DNA from: an uncultured Planctomycetaceae bacterium | Lineage (GTDB): Bacteria > Planctomycetota > Planctomycetia > Pirellulales > Thermoguttaceae | DNA length: 6,702 nucleotides | Assembly: GCA_947307005.1 (NCBI GenBank) | Contig: CAMZHY010000212.1 | Location: forward strand, 1-6,702 | Reading direction: 5' to 3' | Shown: in pieces, positions 4,183-6,702 of the stretch | How the letters are laid out: each line of letters begins with the position of its first letter | How positions within the stretch are numbered: the stretch's first letter is position 1 | The notes under the pieces: generated by a model | Told to the model about the DNA's origin: nothing | What the model saw: the letters and a program-made list of their open reading frames with translations, nothing else | Database searches by the model: none | Program-made: the position numbers and the translations under genes

Positions 4183-6702
4183 TTAGAGGTCTGACGTTGC
4201 CCCGTATATTTCCAGAGCCATTTTTTTAACGCTTTTAATATCTAGCTTGCCAGTTCCGAGGATAGGAATGGCGGGAACCTGTTTGAAATTAGCGGGAGAG
4301 GGAATCCATAATTGCGGCAGAATCCCGCCCTCCGACACGTGTTTGCAGATTTCTTCGGGAGTGGAAGGAAGGCTTTCGTAGAGAACGACGAGTTTTTCTC
4401 CTTTTTTCTCATCTGGGACTGCGGTGACTACCAACGAGATTGCTTCATCGCTGGGGGATTCGTCGCTGATTTTCGTTGTTACTGTTTTTGCGAGGTCTTG
4501 AATTGCCTCGATAAGCTTTTCTTCGATTAATACATGGGGGGCCATTTCGCCGCCAATCTTCGAGATACGCGCTTCTCGCCCTGTAATGAATATAAAATTG
4601 TCTTCATCCATGTAGGCGACGTCGCCCGTCACATACCAACCGTCTTTGAAAATTGCTTGGGTACGCTCCGGATCCTTGTAGTACCCGTCAATAACAGAAT
4701 TGCCTTTAACAAGCATCATTCCAGGAGTGTTTGGCGGTAGTTCCTCGCCTGTTTCCATGTCGACGATTTTGACGACGAAGCTCGGACCTGGCGCTCCCAC
4801 AGAGAAGTCCTTGTGATAAGGCGTGATAGCATCAGGCGCGCTTTCTTCCGGTATATTGTGACTCAAAACGGGCGAGAGTTCCGTCGCTCCAAAACCTTCG
4901 TTGAAACCGTGTCCAAACTTTTCTTTCCAGCCCTCATAAAGATTTTTAGGACACTTTTCCGCTCCAACAATTGGGAAAAAGACAGACTCAAAATGCTCTT
5001 TAGGACAACGTTTCAGATAAGTCTTCATAAAGGTGGGAGTCGCGACCATCAGGGTAGGCTTAAACTTAAAGGCGATTTCACCGACTCCTTTAAAATCCAG
5101 TGGATTATAGTGATAGTAGCATTGATAAGGGTGATATAAAGGGAACCACACGGTGACCGTGTAACCAAAAGAGTGAAAAAACGGCAAGACTCCATACAGA
5201 CTCAAATAAGACTCTGGCATTGCGCTTTGCGCGAAACTATGCGCGTTGGCGGATACGTTCAGATTTGAAAGAACGGCGCCTTTGGGCATTCCTGTAGATC
5301 CGCTTGTGAAGATGATTGTATTAATGTCCGAAAGCTTTTCTTTCGTCAGGCCGAGAATGCGTTCAAGAATACAGGTCGGAAGTAAAGACTCAAGAACGGC
5401 GACGATTTTATCGATTGGTTTGACAGCCGTTTTGGCAAGCTGTTCCAACGAGAGCATTTCCGCTTTCAGATCGATTTTAGGTAACTTTTTAAGAAGTTGA
5501 CTTGATGCAAGAATCTTTTTAATCCCGACTTTATCAATGCAGTAGTTGTTGACGTCGTTGGTGAACGTATAGTTTAAGTTAATCGGAACTTTTCGATCAA
5601 ATGAGAGCGCGGCGTTGACGATAACGCCGGCGACAGAGGTTGGCAAGAGAACCCCGACGAATTTTTCTTTGCCGAGAATACGGTGAAGAGCGCGGCGGAG
5701 CGCGAGAATCGAAACGAGAACCATGCGAGGACTCAATTCCTTGCCCGTGGCGTCGCCGAAGTGACGTTTTTGATGGAGTTTATTCTGAGCAATTCTCAAT
5801 CCCCGTATCGCGCCGCGGGCCGGCGTATAAAGCCACACGTTCTCCGGATGTTTATGGTAGTCGATCATTTCAACATAGAGTTCCTGGACAACGTGCAACA
5901 ACTTTTGCGTGATGTGCGCGTCTGAATGTCCATTGGCTCGTTCGTTATCAACATAGAACGGCCTACCATAAATAACGCCCGGTCGATAAGCGGCTTTGCG
6001 TCTGAATCCTTTGAACTTTGCATATGCAAAACGAGAACCGTAGAATCCAGTTATTGCGAAAGGGAGAATTGGAGTTTGGGGAGAGCGACGGAGGAGCGTT
6101 AAATAACCCGGTTTAAAGGCGCGAACCTGACCGTTGCGAGTTAGTCCGCCTTCCGGGAAGATGCAGACGACGTCGCCGTTTTTAAGCGCGCCCTGCGCTT
6201 CTAGAACCATGTGAACGACAGATTTGCGGTCTTTCGGATCAAAAATGATCGTGTTGAGTTGCTTCAGGACAAAACTAGCAAGTCGACTCTTATGGGGAAG
6301 CGTTTTGACGTCGGCAATAAAGCGTACGGGACGTTTAGAAGTGCAATAGATTACGAGGGCGTCAAGGAACGACACATGGTTGCCGACCATTAGCGTCGCG
6401 CCTTCTTTGGGCATATTGTCGGCCCCGACAACGTTAAGACGATAAGTGATTTGTAACCACCATGTTACGCAGACACGCAGGAATGGTATTGCGAAAGCGC
6501 GTAGCGTCAGTATAAACACCGGTATTGTTAGTAAACCGCAGACAAACCAGATGTTCGCGCCGTTTAGACCCGTTCTTACCGTCTCACAGACGGCGTTGTT
6601 TTCGTCGAGCGAGGCGATTCGAGTTTCGCCAAAAGGCGCGGCAGCTAACGTCATTTGAATCACGGCGGCTAACGCCATCGCCGCGAATGAGAAAAAGTTA
6701 TA
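4183..6702 (-). CDS. aas: Acyl-[ACP]-phospholipid O-acyltransferase / acyl-ACP synthetase, probable MFS fusion (partial, N-terminus beyond right edge)
   Basis: This bifunctional phospholipid-repair enzyme activates a fatty acid with ATP and transfers it to a lysophospholipid at the inner membrane. Numbering is from the first in-window ATG (6678), which gives 831 residues. Residues about 1-14 and 41-63 are hydrophobic helices. The PlsC-type domain (about 75-275) has Asn-His101-Val-Ser-Phe-Leu-Asp106 (the HX4D motif), Phe-Pro-Glu-Gly-Gly at 174-178 and Leu-Pro-Phe-Ala-Ile-Thr-Gly at 205-211. The AMP-binding domain (about 290-825) has Thr-Ser-Gly-Ser-Thr-Gly-Met-Pro-Lys-Gly at 458-467, Gly-Phe-Gly-Ala-Thr-Glu at 595-600, Tyr-Val-Thr-Gly-Asp686, Thr-Gly-Arg701 and the adenylation lysine in Gly-Thr-Gly-Lys811. 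Both active sites look intact. The ATG has no Shine-Dalgarno, and the frame is open for 8 more codons to the window end (starting Tyr-Asn-Phe-Phe-Ser-Phe). The N-terminal helices match the last helices of an LplT-type MFS lysophospholipid flippase, fused to this enzyme in many bacteria. The true gene is therefore probably much longer. An intrinsic terminator follows. Confidence 0.93.
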   Translation of the reverse strand, partial: YNFFSFAAMALAAVIQMTLAAAPFGETRIASLDENNAVCETVRTGLNGANIWFVCGLLTIPVFILTLRAFAIPFLRVCVTWWLQITYRLNVVGADNMPKEGATLMVGNHVSFLDALVIYCTSKRPVRFIADVKTLPHKSRLASFVLKQLNTIIFDPKDRKSVVHMVLEAQGALKNGDVVCIFPEGGLTRNGQVRAFKPGYLTLLRRSPQTPILPFAITGFYGSRFAYAKFKGFRRKAAYRPGVIYGRPFYVDNERANGHSDAHITQKLLHVVQELYVEMIDYHKHPENVWLYTPARGAIRGLRIAQNKLHQKRHFGDATGKELSPRMVLVSILALRRALHRILGKEKFVGVLLPTSVAGVIVNAALSFDRKVPINLNYTFTNDVNNYCIDKVGIKKILASSQLLKKLPKIDLKAEMLSLEQLAKTAVKPIDKIVAVLESLLPTCILERILGLTKEKLSDINTIIFTSGSTGMPKGAVLSNLNVSANAHSFAQSAMPESYLSLYGVLPFFHSFGYTVTVWFPLYHPYQCYYHYNPLDFKGVGEIAFKFKPTLMVATPTFMKTYLKRCPKEHFESVFFPIVGAEKCPKNLYEGWKEKFGHGFNEGFGATELSPVLSHNIPEESAPDAITPYHKDFSVGAPGPSFVVKIVDMETGEELPPNTPGMMLVKGNSVIDGYYKDPERTQAIFKDGWYVTGDVAYMDEDNFIFITGREARISKIGGEMAPHVLIEEKLIEAIQDLAKTVTTKISDESPSDEAISLVVTAVPDEKKGEKLVVLYESLPSTPEEICKHVSEGGILPQLWIPSPANFKQVPAIPILGTGKLDIKSVKKMALEIYGATSDL

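Noticed and set aside
4312..6658. Plus-strand frames opposite the acyltransferase/synthetase gene
   Set aside because: The minus-strand frame carries all the catalytic motifs continuously; the antisense frames are short and unrecognisable.
1..6702. Frequent CGACG and GACGTC words across the window
   Set aside because: They occur in all genes and match the preference for GAC, GTC and GCG codons; this looks like genome composition rather than a repeat system.
3115..6702. Operon of the lipid enzyme and the lipoprotein
   Set aside because: The genes are co-oriented, but the strong intrinsic terminator at 4120-4157 lies between them.

Overview
The window reads as an ordinary chromosomal segment from a bacterium of the Planctomycetota, probably an uncultured, moderate-GC member of the Pirellulales type. 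This rests on family content: a DUF1573 protein with an Asn-Cys-Gly-Cys-Thr motif, a secreted transglutaminase-like/TPR protein and a lipoprotein resembling DUF6655 are all typical of planctomycetes. No rRNA or phylogenetic marker is present, so the placement is an inference. I see no tRNA, rRNA, CRISPR array, insertion sequence or phage gene.

There are four protein genes. (1) Positions 1-477, minus strand: the N-terminal 159 residues of an exported DUF1573 protein that runs off the left edge. (2) Positions 1051-2925, plus strand: a 624-residue exported protein with a low-complexity stretch, a transglutaminase-like Cys/His core and C-terminal TPRs. (3) Positions 3115-4026, minus strand: a 303-residue lipoprotein with a strongly acidic tail, resembling DUF6655. 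(4) Positions 4183-6702, minus strand: a large phospholipid-remodelling enzyme with a PlsC-type acyltransferase followed by an AMP-forming acyl-ACP/acyl-CoA synthetase. Its reading frame stays open through the right edge, and its first residues look like the last two helices of an MFS transporter, so it is probably the C-terminal part of an LplT-PlsC-Aas triple fusion.

Genes 1 and 2 are divergent and share a 573-base AT-rich intergenic region. That region holds several candidate operator-like repeats: a TTATCGT cluster, a near-palindrome at a weak promoter, and a perfect 16-bp palindrome just upstream of gene 2. Genes 2 and 3 converge on a 189-base spacer with a nested, GC-rich inverted repeat. 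Genes 3 and 4 are co-oriented, but a textbook intrinsic terminator (12-bp stem and U-tract) follows gene 4, so gene 3 should have its own promoter.

The genes share an envelope theme: one inner-membrane lipid enzyme, one lipoprotein and two exported proteins. They do not form an obvious operon or a recognisable new system. The points most worth checking are the likely wrong start and missing MFS domain of gene 4, the edge-truncated DUF1573 gene, the 16-bp palindrome and the nested inverted repeat.
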